Of a DNA stretch of 64,000 bases, positions 35,079-47,474 are shown piece by piece. How positions within the stretch are numbered: position 1 is the stretch's first letter; each line of letters begins with the position of its first letter. Source of the DNA: Ottelia alismoides (taxonomy: Eukaryota; Streptophyta; Magnoliopsida; Alismatales; Hydrocharitaceae); contig JAZKJV010000387.1 in NCBI GenBank assembly GCA_037367405.1, positions 806,001 through 870,000 of the forward strand, in the 5' to 3' direction. Under the pieces are notes generated by a model, which did no database searches, was not told where the DNA came from, and saw nothing but the letters and a program-made list of their open reading frames with translations. The position numbers were made by a program, and so were the translations under genes.

Positions 35079-35942
35079 CCTTCACACCACCTATCATCTA
35101 CCACTCTCCTGAACATAACTTCCAAAGCATCTGTCACCAGGACAAAAAGCATCGGTGCTAACGAGCATCCCTATCTTACACCCCTTTGTGGCTGAAAAAA
35201 TCCCCTTCCGGCTTACCATTCACCAGAATTGAGAAGTAGGAGGTAGTGACACATCTCTTCATCCACGCTATCCAGAGGTCACCATAGTCGTGTCGTCGTA
35301 GCGACTCCCATAAAAAGCTCCAGTCCACACAACCATAGGCCTTCTCAAAATCAATTTTCCAAATCATATCCTTAACCTTCTCTCGACGCCACTGGAGGCA
35401 AATCTCAGATGCCATAATTACTTCGTCCACCATCTATCTACTAGGGAAAAAAGCAGTCTGATTCTGCAGAATAACATCATCCAGCACCCGCTTGAGTCTG
35501 TTTGCCAACATCTTGGCGACGATCAAATATATTGCATTCGATAACGTAATTAATCTGTAGTCCTCCACCCGTATCGGGTTCTCCTTCTTGGGAATAAGGA
35601 AGAGCATCGCCATGTTTACTTTCTCGAATCCTCTGTTGCCATCTCTGAATTCATCGATTACTGCCATAATGTCTTCTCTCAGCATTTCCCAAAATTCCTT
35701 GTAGAAGAATACATGGAATCCATCAGGTCCAGGTGCCCCATCTGCATTCAAGCCCCACGCTGCATTTTGAACCTCCAACTCCGTAAAAGGTACTTCCAGT
35801 CCAGCTGCCTAGTCTTCTGACAACAACTCAACACCTGTTCCACGCCACTCCCATCTGTCATGCATCTTTCTCCTCGATCTCTCCATGAAATATTCCCTGA
35901 GGAGCCGTCCCAACATAACATCGATCGCCACTCTTTCCCCAC
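35079..35942 (-). pseudogene. LINE ORF2, N-terminal RT part
   Basis: Minus-strand frames contain APGPDGFHVFFYKEFW, FLIPKKENPIRVEDYRLITL, the RT motif IDFEKAYGCVDW (A-box aspartates D-x4-5-D) and the FSILVNGKPEG motif, then shift frame into LAPMLFVLVTDALEVM next to the solo LTR. A TAG interrupts the frame at 35434-35436 where the family usually has Gln. The sequence is cut at 35942 by the Athila element at 35943; the endonuclease domain would lie beyond that element, outside the window. Confidence 0.85.
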
Positions 35943-38900
35943 TGATGAGCGATCTGAGCGGCTAAGGTAAAGGTACAAAAATGGTCGTTGCGACCTCAAT
36001 CACTCAGATGTGCTCAATCAAGAAAAATTGAACCAATAATAGAGATAAAATCAATCAAAGATGCGAAAGCGGTCCTGCTATTAGATTAACCTGGTATAGC
36101 GACCAGGGTCAATCACAAGGAGCACGGGTTGGCCTCTCGGCCTACGAAGTAGTCAAAAAGAAAAATAAAATAAAAAAGGCAAATATTTTTGGTGGTTTTT
36201 AATTATTCTATATTTTTTTGATTTTTAATGAATTAAGAAAATAGGAAAAGCAAATAAACACACACTTCAACAAATTATTAAAAGCAATAAAAATCAATCA
36301 AAAATTCAAACAAAAACATTTTTTTGTGTTTTTTAATTTTTAATGTTTTTGGTGAATTGTTGAGAATTTTCTGATATTTATTTAATTTTCTAAAAATCAA
36401 AAAGTGACTAAAATAGTAGGTACTGTCCAGCCGAGCTAAAAGGCCCTAGATAAAATATCTAAAGCCCCCAAATTAGCTGGGAGGTAATTTTCCTATAAAG
36501 AGAATTAAACAAGGAAAATTTAGGCACCTATTTTATTATTTTTGGATTTTTGGTTTAATTATTAGAATTTTTATAAGGTTTTAGGTGTTTTTCAATTTTT
36601 AGGTGTTTTAGATAATGAAAAATAGCCAAAATTGGCTAGAAAATCAAACACAACAAAAGAGACAGTAGACAATGTTTTTGGAATTTTTAGACACTATTTA
36701 ATATTTTTTGGGGTTTTTAAAGTTAGACAATGAAGAAAATAGAGGTTTTTGAATTTTTAAAAATATCAAATGAAAACAAAAATGTCCTCAAAAATCCTTG
36801 AAAATTTTACACCATGGCAGGAGCCATGTGTCCAATTTTCGTTGGATTTGGAGGTAATTTGCTATTTTATTCAAAAATAAAGAAAGGGCATAGTGCACAG
36901 GGACCAAAGTGCAAATACCCGAGAGTCTGGGGGATCTGGTGCAATTAACCCAGCAAAACACGCGCCACGTGCGTGCCTGGGGCACTCAGGGACCCAAATG
37001 CAATGAAAATAAGTCTCGAGGACTTATTGGTAACAGGTACCAAAAGCCCAAGGGCTTATCTGCAAAATACCCAAAATATCACGCACATGTTTAAATACAA
37101 TACGCACAGGGGTATAAATACAAATAAACTAAAAGTTTCATTCAACTGTTAACATCCAGAACAACAGAGGCATACAATGCAATTATCCCAACGAAACCAC
37201 GTGACGAAGCACGTGTCAGACCATGTACAGGGGTATAACAACAAATAAAGGCAAGCACACGGGTCTCTATGCAAAAGTACCAAAACTTAAACAACTACGC
37301 TAAATATTTACAAGACTAAAAATGAAATAAAATAACTAAGAGGGCCTAAGGGTAAATTACCCTTTATTACTCGGACCGCTGGATGCGCGCCACGTGGAGT
37401 ATCCGACGGCGTAGAGGTGTGATAGCACGTGAACCAACGGCTGCGATCGACTCTCCTCTGATCTGACGGTGAAGGCAGCTCCAGGGATGAACGGCCCAGA
37501 TGACACCTGGAGCGGGAGGACTGATCGAACGGAGGAGGAGGATCCTCGAAGAACAGATGACCGGCGAAGTTCGCCGGCCCGGTGGCTTCGCTCCGGGGCT
37601 CCTCTGTTGCGCCTGAAGGTCGGAGAAGCTCCGCAAGGGTGTTCCGCAGCTGGTGGTGGGCTCCGATGATCCAGCCGAGCTCTGAAGAGCTCGGGCGAGG
37701 TCGGCGGAGCTGTGCCTCCTGGCTGAATGGCGAAGGACCTCAGATGGCCTTCGTTCGACCTGCAAAACAATCCAGAAGACTCGCGGGTCGAGGGCAAACT
37801 GCCTCGACCCGGTTAGGTGGAGTGGCGGTGGATGATGAAGCGATATGGGCGAGCTCCGGCGAAGGGAGGACGGTGGAGCTCGAGTCCCAGCTCCTGTGCG
37901 AGCTGGGTTGGATGGGTATGTGGAGAAGGTGCGCAGGAAGACGGCGAGGGCTATGGTGATGCCCGATGATCGAATGGGGGTTGGTAGTGGACGGAATCGG
38001 AAAAATTCGGCGGAGGGGCGATTTGGGCGTAATCTAAAATCAAAGCAGAAGAAAGGACTAAGGGGCTACCTGGGCGGAGGAGTAGACTATGGATGAGCTA
38101 CGGAAGCTCCGGGTCGTCGCCTCGAGGAGCGTCTCCCTCCGAGGCTCGGTGCTCCTGCAGGTGGCGGAGCAACGGCGGCGTAGCTCGCCGGATCAGTGGA
38201 CACACATCCTCTCCTCGCTTCAACAGCGCCAAACGCGAGCTGTCACTCTCACGAGTATGCTGGAGCTCACTGGGGTGGATGCGAATGACCAAAGATAGAG
38301 AAATGAGGAGGCGGAGCAACGGCTATATACTCCTAGGGGTCCGGCTATCGGGAGGTCGGGCGAGATTGTCGGAGCATGGATCCCCATAACCCACCCCGGG
38401 CGTGGATCAGGGATGAACGTTGATGGATTAGGACCCGGGGTTTTGGGTTTTGGCGATCGGATCATGATGCAATAAATGGGAGAACATGCGGGTCGGGCGC
38501 AGAATCCGGCTCTGGTGGTCTTGGGGGGAGAGTTGACCGAGGGTCAACATCCCCCATGGACCAATCAGAGCCCGCCAATTAGTCCAAGTTTAGAAATTAA
38601 ATAATAAATAGAAAATGATCGAATTTCACGAAACTCAAAACATGAAATATTTTTATTTTATTTTTTTTCTATTTTTTTGTGATTTTTAATTAATTTTTAG
38701 AAATAAAAATAAGTATTTACACTATATAGCTATATATAGGTATATGTACACTATAAGCTTTTTAATTTTTGATTTTTAATTATTATTTTTATGCAATTTT
38801 CTTCCTATTTTATATTTTATTTATTTTCATTATAAAATAAGGAATAAAAAGGTATTTTTATTTTATTTTTATTATTTATATACATAGGTAAAATAAATAC

Positions 38901-39518
38901 ATATATACATTTATATACATGGTATATTTACAATATATTTTTGTGTTTTTAATTTTGTTATTTTTATTTTGTTTTTGTTTTAATTGTTTTTGTTTTATTT
39001 ATTTACATTATATAACATAGAATATTTATAAAAATTATAAAAAAAACAATTTTATTTATTTATAAGGCTAAATAAATATGTAGGTGAGTCTATGTACAAT
39101 GTGAAAGTGATATTTTTGTTCTTTTTGATTTTTCTCTTTTTATATTGTTTTTATACTTATAAATATGTACAAGTATTTAGAAGCATATTTTAGGCTATTT
39201 TTGTGAGGAAAATATTTTTATTTATTTACATAAATATTTACACACATGAGCCCTATCTCCCTCTACTTTGGCTTTTATGCGGTCAGGCCCATGCTGAGCC
39301 CTCCCTTGGGTTAGGTTGCTCAATATTTATTCTAAATATTTCCCTCTTTTTCTTTTTAATCTTTATTCTTTTATTTTTGCACAAAAACATGCTAATTATA
39401 TGTTTTTACACAATGCATGCTTTTGGTAATTATTTGTATTTACACATATCTACATGCATTTGCAAAGGTTTTTGTAGCTAAAATATAAGAATAAAGAGTG
39501 ATGAATGAGTATTCATCA
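35943..39518 (-). repeat. 3' LTR of the minus-strand Athila
   Basis: 3576 bp, in plus reading TGATGAGCGATCTGAGCGG...GAGTATTCATCA. On the element strand it starts TGATGAATAC, and it has a TATATAG box at 38323-38329 and an intron-like segment 38069-37760. A degraded W-box palindrome (GTTGACCgaGGGTCAAC) lies near 38532-38549, and a GC-rich island at 37360-38520. It is clearly related to, but well diverged from, the LTRs at 2988 and 45144. Confidence 0.85.
37760..38069 (-). other. Possible LTR intron, minus-strand Athila
   Basis: Element-strand donor CCCAG|GTAGCC (38069) and acceptor TTGTTTTGCAG|GTCGAA (37760), 310 nt, starting about 255 nt after a TATATAG box. The exon after the acceptor begins GTCGAA, much like GGTCGAA after the acceptor at 46987. 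Confidence 0.4.
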
Positions 39519-39533
39519 CCCCCTATACTTAAC
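39519..39533 (-). other. Polypurine tract, minus-strand Athila
   Basis: Element-strand sequence TTAAGTATAGGGGG next to the LTR. The upstream TTTGCTAAGGGACTAGTAAA is a weaker version of the hairpin seen in the other elements. Confidence 0.8.
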
Positions 39534-41610
39534 TTTACTAGTCCCTTAGCAAACACTTATTTGAGAAAGAAGTGAAAAAGAGAGAAAGAAAAAGAAAAAG
39601 AGGATGTACATGGATCAAGGTTGATTATTAAACTTGCCTTCATTAAATTGAGGTATGGAGCTCGATCAGATCTTTGGATTATTAATTTGTCGGAACCTTA
39701 TTTGGACTTAAGTCTAAAACTCAACAGCCTCTAAGTTCCACTAATCTATAACCAAGACTCCTCAATGCTCCAGATCAGAACAAGTCATCAATCACAAACC
39801 CTGAAGACTATGAATCTTTTCTTGTCCTGTGAAAGTGAGGTCTAAGCTCTCCACCTCAGAAATGGCAACTTGACAACCCTCCCCAACAAGGTAACTCTAT
39901 GACCTCAATCTGGCCACTCTTTCCTCGAGGAGCGGGGTATTCCCTTCTAAGTTCAAGTTCAACCGGCTCAAGAAGAGAGAAAGAAGAGAATGGGTCAAGG
40001 CTAGTGTAGCCAAGTACCCTTGGGAGCTTGACCAGTGTAGCCAAGTCTCCCTACTGCAAGCTACAACAGGTGGATCATGAAACCAAGCTTTGCTTATTGC
40101 ACTCTATATACATACTCCGGTGGGATTATCATTTTCTATCAGACCCACCACTTTTTTGGAGTTATTTTCTTTTTGCACATTTTTTTTCAAGTGCATCTAT
40201 ACATCATATACATGTGCAGCATATATACAAGGAGTTTTTCTTCTTGAGCCAGTAGACTATCCCTCTTTTGAAGCTTTATCGCAACCCACAACTCCCGTCG
40301 TTAGACCTCATGGCAACCAGACCAAGTTGAGACGCACTTCCTTCACTAAAAGAAGAAGAGAGGTTCCGCCTAGAAGTACTACCCTCATATGCTACCCCAA
40401 GTCAAGGAAGACTGCCTCCTCACCACCTCATCCGTAGAGAGCTCGGTGCATAGTGTTGGTGTCCAAGTAAAGCCATAATCTATATGAGTCATGTGTTGTT
40501 GTTAAGTGCTCTACTTAGGCTCATTGAGATGACATGTGATCATAGCCTAGTGGACTCAAAGAATTAAGTCACCATGGACCTGAAAAGCCTTAAACCTAAG
40601 CCCTATAAGGTTCCTCTTAGAAATTAGGTGGATTAAGATCTTAATCAAGCTCCATTCCTCAATTTGATTTCAGGCTAGTTTAAATGTCAACTATCATCCA
40701 GAAAAACTATATACATATGTACAAAAGATGCTATTTACACAAATTTTTACAAACATGCAAAATTTTTGAAAAATGTTTTGAAATCATGTATGGATGATGC
40801 ATGAAGTGCAAGTTTTGCAAAAAAAGATATTTACACACATTTACACAAGATTTTTGCAAACTTTTGATTTTCAAAACATTTTGGAAAAATTTTGTACTAT
40901 ATACATAATTTTGATAAGAAAATATTTACACAAACTTTACACAAAAGATTTTTGAAATCATTTTTACAAAAATACTTTGTACACTAGCTATTTATGTGCA
41001 AATAAAAGAAGTTTATGAACATGAAAATTTTTTAATTTTTGTGGTTTTTAGACATTTTATTTATTAACACACTCACACAAAGTACGAGTTATGGCTAAAG
41101 TATATATGAAATATATACACACCCCCTATACTTAGCTCGAACGATGTCCTCAGAGTCAAGAGCGATGAAGAAGACATAACTCGTGCTATGTATAGGGAAG
41201 TGAAAAGAAGGGCTATATACAAGGAAGAATGAATGAAATAGAAAAGTCAAGAGGATCTCGGGTCTTCCCCCTATACTTAGGATCAAATAATCCTAAGTAT
41301 AGCAGGCTGTATCCTAAGGGAAAACCGAGTGGAGAATGTACAGGGTCTACCCCCCCTATACTTAGGGTGAAATATCCCTAAGTATAGGCAGCAAAAACAG
41401 GGGTAAGCAGAAACAAAAGAAATACCCAAAAGGTCTCGCATCCCCCCTATACTTAGGGTAAAGTGCACCCTAGGTATAGCATAATCACAAGATGAAGAAA
41501 GGGATGTGGGACTAAAGAATGTAGTGATATGGACATCTGGATCTATACAAGGCAGAGGAACAGTGAAACTCAGGCGTGAGATGCATTAGATGTGAGTCAA
41601 AGACCACATC
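39534..41610 (-). other. 3' non-coding region of the minus-strand Athila
   Basis: About 2.1 kb without a coding frame on the element strand. It includes the conserved blocks 39922-39973 and 40230-40290 and a four-hairpin array (41122-41479). Confidence 0.8.
41122..41479 (-). repeat. Array of four hairpins with polypurine-like tails
   Basis: Hairpins at about 41122-41197, 41266-41302, 41350-41388 and 41442-41479, built like those at 8805-9408. The last has arms ACTTAGGGTaaagtgcACCCTAGGT, again with compensating changes. Confidence 0.85.
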
Positions 41611-44600
41611 TCACGCAAAATGAATAGGGGCAAGATCAGCGACCCGCGGCTCATGATCTAAAAATGGCTTGAGCCGCTGGCCGTTCACTCGAAAGGTACT
41701 CTCAGAAGACAACTCAGATATATCAATGCTACCGTTGTCGTGTACCTTTCTGACCAAGTAGGGTCCCTTCCATTTGCTCTGTAGCTTCCCTGGAAATAAA
41801 CGTAGCCTCGCATCAAACAACCATACTCTCTGTCCAATCTCAAAATGCTTGTGGTTGATATGAGAATCATGCCACTCCTTCACTTTCTCCTTATAATGTA
41901 GGCTGTTTGAGAATGTTGTATCTCTAAGCTCCTCCAGGGCTGCTAACTCTGCCCTCCTCTGGTCTCCCATACCATCTGGATCCATAAGAATATCTGTAAC
42001 AGCCCAAAGTGACTTGTGCCTCAGCTCAACAGGTAAATGGCACGGCTTGCCATATACGAGGCGAAAGGGAGATGTGCCCAATGGTGTCTTGAAAGACATC
42101 CTATATGCCCACAAGACCGAGTCCAAAAGCTGTGACCAATCCTTTCGGTCAGGGCGGACGACTTTCTGCAATATAGTCTTGATCTCCCTATTCGACACCT
42201 CGGCTAGACCATTCGTCTGTGGATGGTAAGGTGTAGCAACACGATGGTCTATACCGAACTCGCTAGTAAGGGCTTTCACCTGGTCGTTGATGAAATGAGA
42301 CCCCCCATCAGAAATCAGAACTCGTGGAACCCCGAACCGCGTGATGATGTGCTTCCTCAAAAATCTGCAAACTGTCCTCGCATCAGCGGCTCGGGCGGGG
42401 ATAGCCTCAACCCAACGACTAACATAATCCACGGCCAACAAAATGTACTCAAATCCCTGACTCTTAGGGAATGGACCCATGAAATCGATGCCCCATGCAT
42501 CAAAAACCTCACAGAAGTGAATGGGCTGCATCAGCATCATATCACGTTGTCCACAAGTGCCCATCCTCTGACAGTCAGTACACCTCTTCACGAACTCATC
42601 TGAGTCCTTGAAGAGGGTAGGCCACCACAAGCCGGATTGGAGCACTTTCTGTGCCGTTCTCCTCCCAGAATGATGTCCTCCTGCCTCAAGCTTGTGGCAG
42701 TAAGTGAGAATGCTATGGTGTTCCTCCTGAGGAATACACCGACGCCAGACGCTATCCCCTCCTTCGTGGTAAAGGATGGGATCCTCCCAATGGTAGGACT
42801 TGGCCTTCGCAAGAAAGGTCTCAAGCCTCTACCTGGGCCAATCTTGTGGGACTTTCCCAGCAATGAGAAAGTTCACAATGTCGGCATACCACGGGAGTGA
42901 GGCGATAGCAAGGATCGCCTCATCTGGGAAGGTATCACGAATGGGGTCAATCTGCTCAGACTCCTCAGGCTGCTCTAGACGGGAGAGATGATCCGCCACC
43001 ACATTCTTGACTCCAGGCTTATCCTTAATCTCAATGTCGAACTCCTGGAGTAGAAGGATCCATCTAGTGAGTCTGGCCTTGGCATCCTTCTTTGCCATGA
43101 GGTACCTGATGGCGGTGTAATCTGTGTACAAAGTCACTCTAGATCCAATGATATACGATCGAAACTTATCTAAGGCAAACACTACGGCTAACATCTCTTT
43201 CTCTGTGACCGTGTTTTGCTGGTGCTGAGAGGGGTAGGAGGTAGGATGCTGCTGCTGGTGTGGTGGGTGAGCCTGCTGCTCACGTCTCCAAGACTGTCCC
43301 TGTTGCTGATAGGGACGAGGAACGAAGGACGACTGCTGGTGTGACTGATAGGCTGGGGGCTGCTGCTACGGCTGGTGATCCCTCTGCTGGCCATACTGCC
43401 CTCCCTGACCGGATGACTGCTGCTGGGGCTGGGTACCTCCACTCCCCCACCTGAATCTGGGATGGTCTCGTCGGATCCCAGGCTGGGGACGGTCATACCA
43501 AATCCCGTTGACATCCATCAACGGCTCTGCATCGTATGTGGCTGGCGGGAGTACTGTCAGAGGCTGATCCGGCTGGTATACCACCATCTGCAAGTCTGGA
43601 GATGGTGGTGACTGGTAAGAGGGCTGCTGCTGTTGGTACGGCTCCGCCTGTACAAGGTGAACCTGTCTAGGCTGCTGAAAGGAGCTGGAGCGCTGGGACG
43701 AGCTGCTGCTGCCGCCGGTATCGCCTCGCGACTGAAGACGGGGCTGGGAAGCCGTCTGTGCCTCTTGGAGACACATGAGCTGGGTCTTCATGTCGCTCAG
43801 AGTCTGTGCCATCTGCTCCATCTGAATGATGACCTGGCACTGCTTCTTCTCGATCAGCTCCATGCGGTCCAACTTCTCGCTGATGATACCCATATCCGCA
43901 GCGGACGACTCTGCCTGTGCTGCTGCAACTGCGGATGAACTGGATGGACCGGCATCGACCCGTGCGATCCTCTGGTACTGCACGGGTCCTGGCTGCTGCT
44001 GGGGTCTCCCCTGAGTATACAACCTGGTCTGGGACATCACCATATAGTTCTCATCCATCTCCTCGAAGATGGCCCAGACCTGGTCGTAATCCTTGGCGAA
44101 ATAGGACCCGCCACAAGAAGCATTCACCAGGCCCTGGAGCTCTGGTGTCAACCCGCTGAAGAAGCTCTGAACAAGGTTCGGCTTCGAGATGTCGTGGTGC
44201 GGGCATCGGTCTGTGAGCTCTCGAAACCTCTCCAATGCCTCATGGAATTGCTCGTTAGGGAGCATGGAGAAGTTGCTGATCAGGGCCCTCGCTGCATTCG
44301 TCCGCCCGAGTGGATAGTACTTGTTCAAGTACTTGGTGCGGAGCTGCTCCCAGGTGTAGACGAACTTTCCCAAATGCTTCAGCCAGGTGGCTGCTCTGTC
44401 TGCTAGAGAAAAGGGGAAGGCAATCATCCGAATCGTATCCTGGTCCACATGGCGGTCGTGGACAGTACTGCAGATCATCAAGAACTCCTGTAGGTGGAGA
44501 TGGGGCTCCTCGGTGGCAAGTCCGTGAAAACGGGGAAGCATCTGCAGGGTGTTCGGGGGGAACTTGAAGTCCCCCACGATAGCAGGTACCACCACCCAAT

Positions 44601-45143
44601 GATGCATCAGTGTAGATCCGGGGTTGTGCAACTCCTGCATCGGTCTCGGTGGTCCTCCTGCCGCTGCGGCTGCCGCTGCGGCTGCTGCTGCTGCTGCTGC
44701 GCCTCGTGCCTTTGCATCAGGTCCGTCCTCAAGCTCGCTCTGATCTCTCTCTGCTCTGAGTCGCTCCAACTCTCTCCTCATCTCAATCATGAAAGCTCCC
44801 TGATCCCTCAGCTGCTGCTGCACTGTCTCTAACGAGGTGATCAGGGTGGAGTTGATCGCTCCCTGGTCTATCACAATGTGCTCGGTCCTGGAGCGGTCCT
44901 CTGAACTACCGGCCATGACGTCTGCTGCAAAATCAAATGAGCCATACTCAGGTGCTGTCAAATCTGCTAATCTCTCCTCTGGCTCATGTCTCTCAGAACC
45001 GAAAGAAAGGGGGTCGAGGGGGAAAAGGGCGGAATCGTACTTGGGCTCGGAGAACTGGTCTTGGCTCTCGCGGGCCAACCTAGATGATAGGGTAGACGTG
45101 CCCGAAAGCGGTGCAGCCATAGGCTTCCTAAGAGAGCGTCTAC
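41611..45143 (-). pseudogene. gag-RNase H-integrase fusion of a deleted Athila
   Basis: A single reading frame on the minus strand. It holds a gag N-terminus (RRSLRKPMAAPLSG), a poly-alanine linker (about 44655-44705), the capsid-like domain (LPRFHGLATEEPHLHLQEF to NASCGGSYF), a coiled coil and a Gln-rich tail. It then joins directly, at about 43208, to RNase H at [13 protein letters not shown]. The rest of gag, protease, RT and the start of RNase H are lost, yet the frame is kept. Integrase follows: an HHCC-like finger ending CTDCQ, then the catalytic segments [16 protein letters not shown] and [12 protein letters not shown] (D, D, E), to a stop at 41611. Two TAG stops (43363-43365 and 42826-42828) replace codons expected to be CAG. 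The start codon lies across the insertion at 63504. It cannot be autonomous. Confidence 0.85.
45139..45143. other. Target duplication TCTAC, left
   Basis: TCTAC precedes the 5' LTR and recurs at 63493-63497 after the 3' LTR. It lies within the gag N-terminal codons of the host element. Confidence 0.95.
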
Positions 45144-46293
45144 TGATGAATCCACATTTCATCATCTTTATTCTATCATTTTGGCACCAAAAACCCTAGC
45201 AAATACCTGTAAATACCCTTAAATAGAGCATCTTAGCATTCATGCATGTGCATCTAAACAGTGTATAAATTACTGTAATTAAGGCCAAAATTATAGAATA
45301 AATAAAGAAAAGAAAAAGAATAAAATATTGTAAATATTTTATGACCCAAAACCCCCGAGACCTAGGCATCTTGATGAATAGGTCGACAAGGAATAAAGTA
45401 GGAGGAGATAAGGGTCAAAATACAGAGAAAATACCTATATTTTTATTCATTCTTTATTCATTTTGGGACCTATTTTTGGTTCCACTTTTTATACATCAAA
45501 TAAAGAAACTTTGTACATGAAAGTTGTAGATAATTAAATAAAGAAAAATACAAAATTGATTTCACTGAAAAATAATACAAAGATAAAAAGTTATGGTCTG
45601 AATAAAATTCCAGAAAGCCAACTTCCCAGACCCGTATCTCACAAATAAAAACTCCAAATGCAGCGTACTCACCTTTAATTGTATATAGCATAAAATAATC
45701 TATTTAATGGTGGTGGTTTCGCATTTGGCGGAGCTACGGTTTGAAAGTTGACTTTTGGACCCTCATTGTACAGTGTACCTATTAAAATATTCAATTTATT
45801 AATTATTTATTATTTTTATAATTTTATATTTTTATAATGTTGTAAATAATACATATAATAATTATGTGCATTTAAATCAGAATAAAAACATAATTAAAAT
45901 ACAAATAAAAATACTTGTATATATTCAATACATAGGTACATGACCTATATACATACCTATATAAACTACCTTTATATTTTATTTAATATACAAAATACAT
46001 CAGAAAAATAAAATAAAAATATATTTATAGGTATAAAAGTATTTTATAATTTTATAAATAAAAATAATAATATTAAAAATACCTAAAACAAAAATAGAAT
46101 ACTAAAATACATAGGTATTATACCTATATAGGGTTAAAAAGGTAACTTGTAAAAATATAACTCCTAAAAATAATTAAAAATCAAAATAAAATACTACATA
46201 AAATTTTAAGCATTTTTTATTTTTTAACTTTTAATTAATTTGGCCATTTAGTATTTTTTAAATGAATTAACAAAATAATAACTCAGGGTTTTT

Positions 46294-46350
46294 CCTGGTT
46301 GGTCCACGTGGACCAACCAGGAGGGGTCAACAGTTGACCGCGGTCAACTG
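46294..46350. promoter_or_regulatory. Adjacent G-box and W-box palindromes
   Basis: A perfect 28-bp palindrome (46294-46321) centred on CACGTG is followed nine bases later by the perfect 20-bp palindrome CAGTTGACCGCGGTCAACTG (46331-46350), which holds two opposed W-box cores. Both recur unchanged in the 3' LTR (60779-60806 and 60816-60835). Confidence 0.75.
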
Positions 46351-46739
46351 GACGCCCTACCCCCCTGTAGCTCCTGACAACCTCGGTTTTGACCCAATTT
46401 CATGAATTTTTCGAGGCCAAAACTTTCATCTTTTTGTGTTGCAACCTTCTGCAACATTATTCCTCGATCCTCCCTCTAGCTCGCCCATGCTTAACCTTGG
46501 CCGTCGGACCCAAGATTTGCAAGATATGCCTTGATCTTTGGACCCCTGCAGCTCAGGGTCAAACCACATAAAATGAAACCCCTTCTTCCCTTTTGATTTT
46601 GAGTCCCCTTGGTCCACCCTTCAGCGCCACCTTCGTGCTCCTGAGCTCCTTGGAGGTGACAGCTCCATCGCCAGCTCCTCAGCCAAGGCGTTCGAAGTCG
46701 AGGGAGCCTCCACCACCTCCGCCAACAGCCGGCGTCGAG

Positions 46740-46987
46740 GTTAGTTTCTTCCTCTGGCTTCTGGCCATCAAGGGCTCGCCCCACCTTCTTGTTTATCTCA
46801 TTAGGTTCCTGTGAGCTTAATCTTCAAAAACCCCAAAAAATTTATAAGTTCCATCGCGTATTTCACCAATCCAAGCATCCTCGCCGGAGCGCACCTCCGG
46901 CCACCGACGACCACTCCGCCTTTCGCGTAGATTAGGTCCACCCCAGGTCCAGGCACTTTGCCCTGGACCTTCTAACGCTTTTTGCAG
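46740..46987 (+). other. Possible LTR intron, plus-strand Athila
   Basis: Donor GTCGAG|GTTAGT and acceptor CTTTTTGCAG|GGTCGAA, 248 nt, with a T/C-rich tract before the acceptor. The same length and sites are in the 3' LTR (61225-61472). Confidence 0.45.
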
Positions 46988-47474
46988 GGTCGAAGCACGT
47001 TGACTCGCGCCTGGGCGCGTTTTTGAAGCTCGCCGGAGCTCAGTCGAGCTCTCCAGCTCCGCCGATCACTTGCGAGCGGCACGGCCAACGCCGTGCACTT
47101 TTGGTGCCCCCAGGAGATAGAGGACGACCCCAGGAGGCTCCAGACCGATTTTGAAGCCAAACCGCCCGCCGGAGACGGAGCTTGACCTCGGAGAACCTCG
47201 CCTCGCCGGAGTTCGTCGTCGTTCTTGCTCCGGGCTTCGCCACCGTTGGATCAAGGTGGAGCCCCAGATCGCACAGACACCATTGGATCTCGCCACCCCT
47301 CGACCGTTGATCTCCTCCCGGAGATCTAATCCAAGCCGCAGATCCACGAACCGTCATCGGCCGTTCCCCAGCTGCCACGTGGATAAGTGGCTCGCTCCCC
47401 GCCGCTGGATCGCGCCTCGCGGCCAGCCGTTGGATTCGTGCCACGCGTCATCATCGGAGCGCCCGAGCGAGGGT

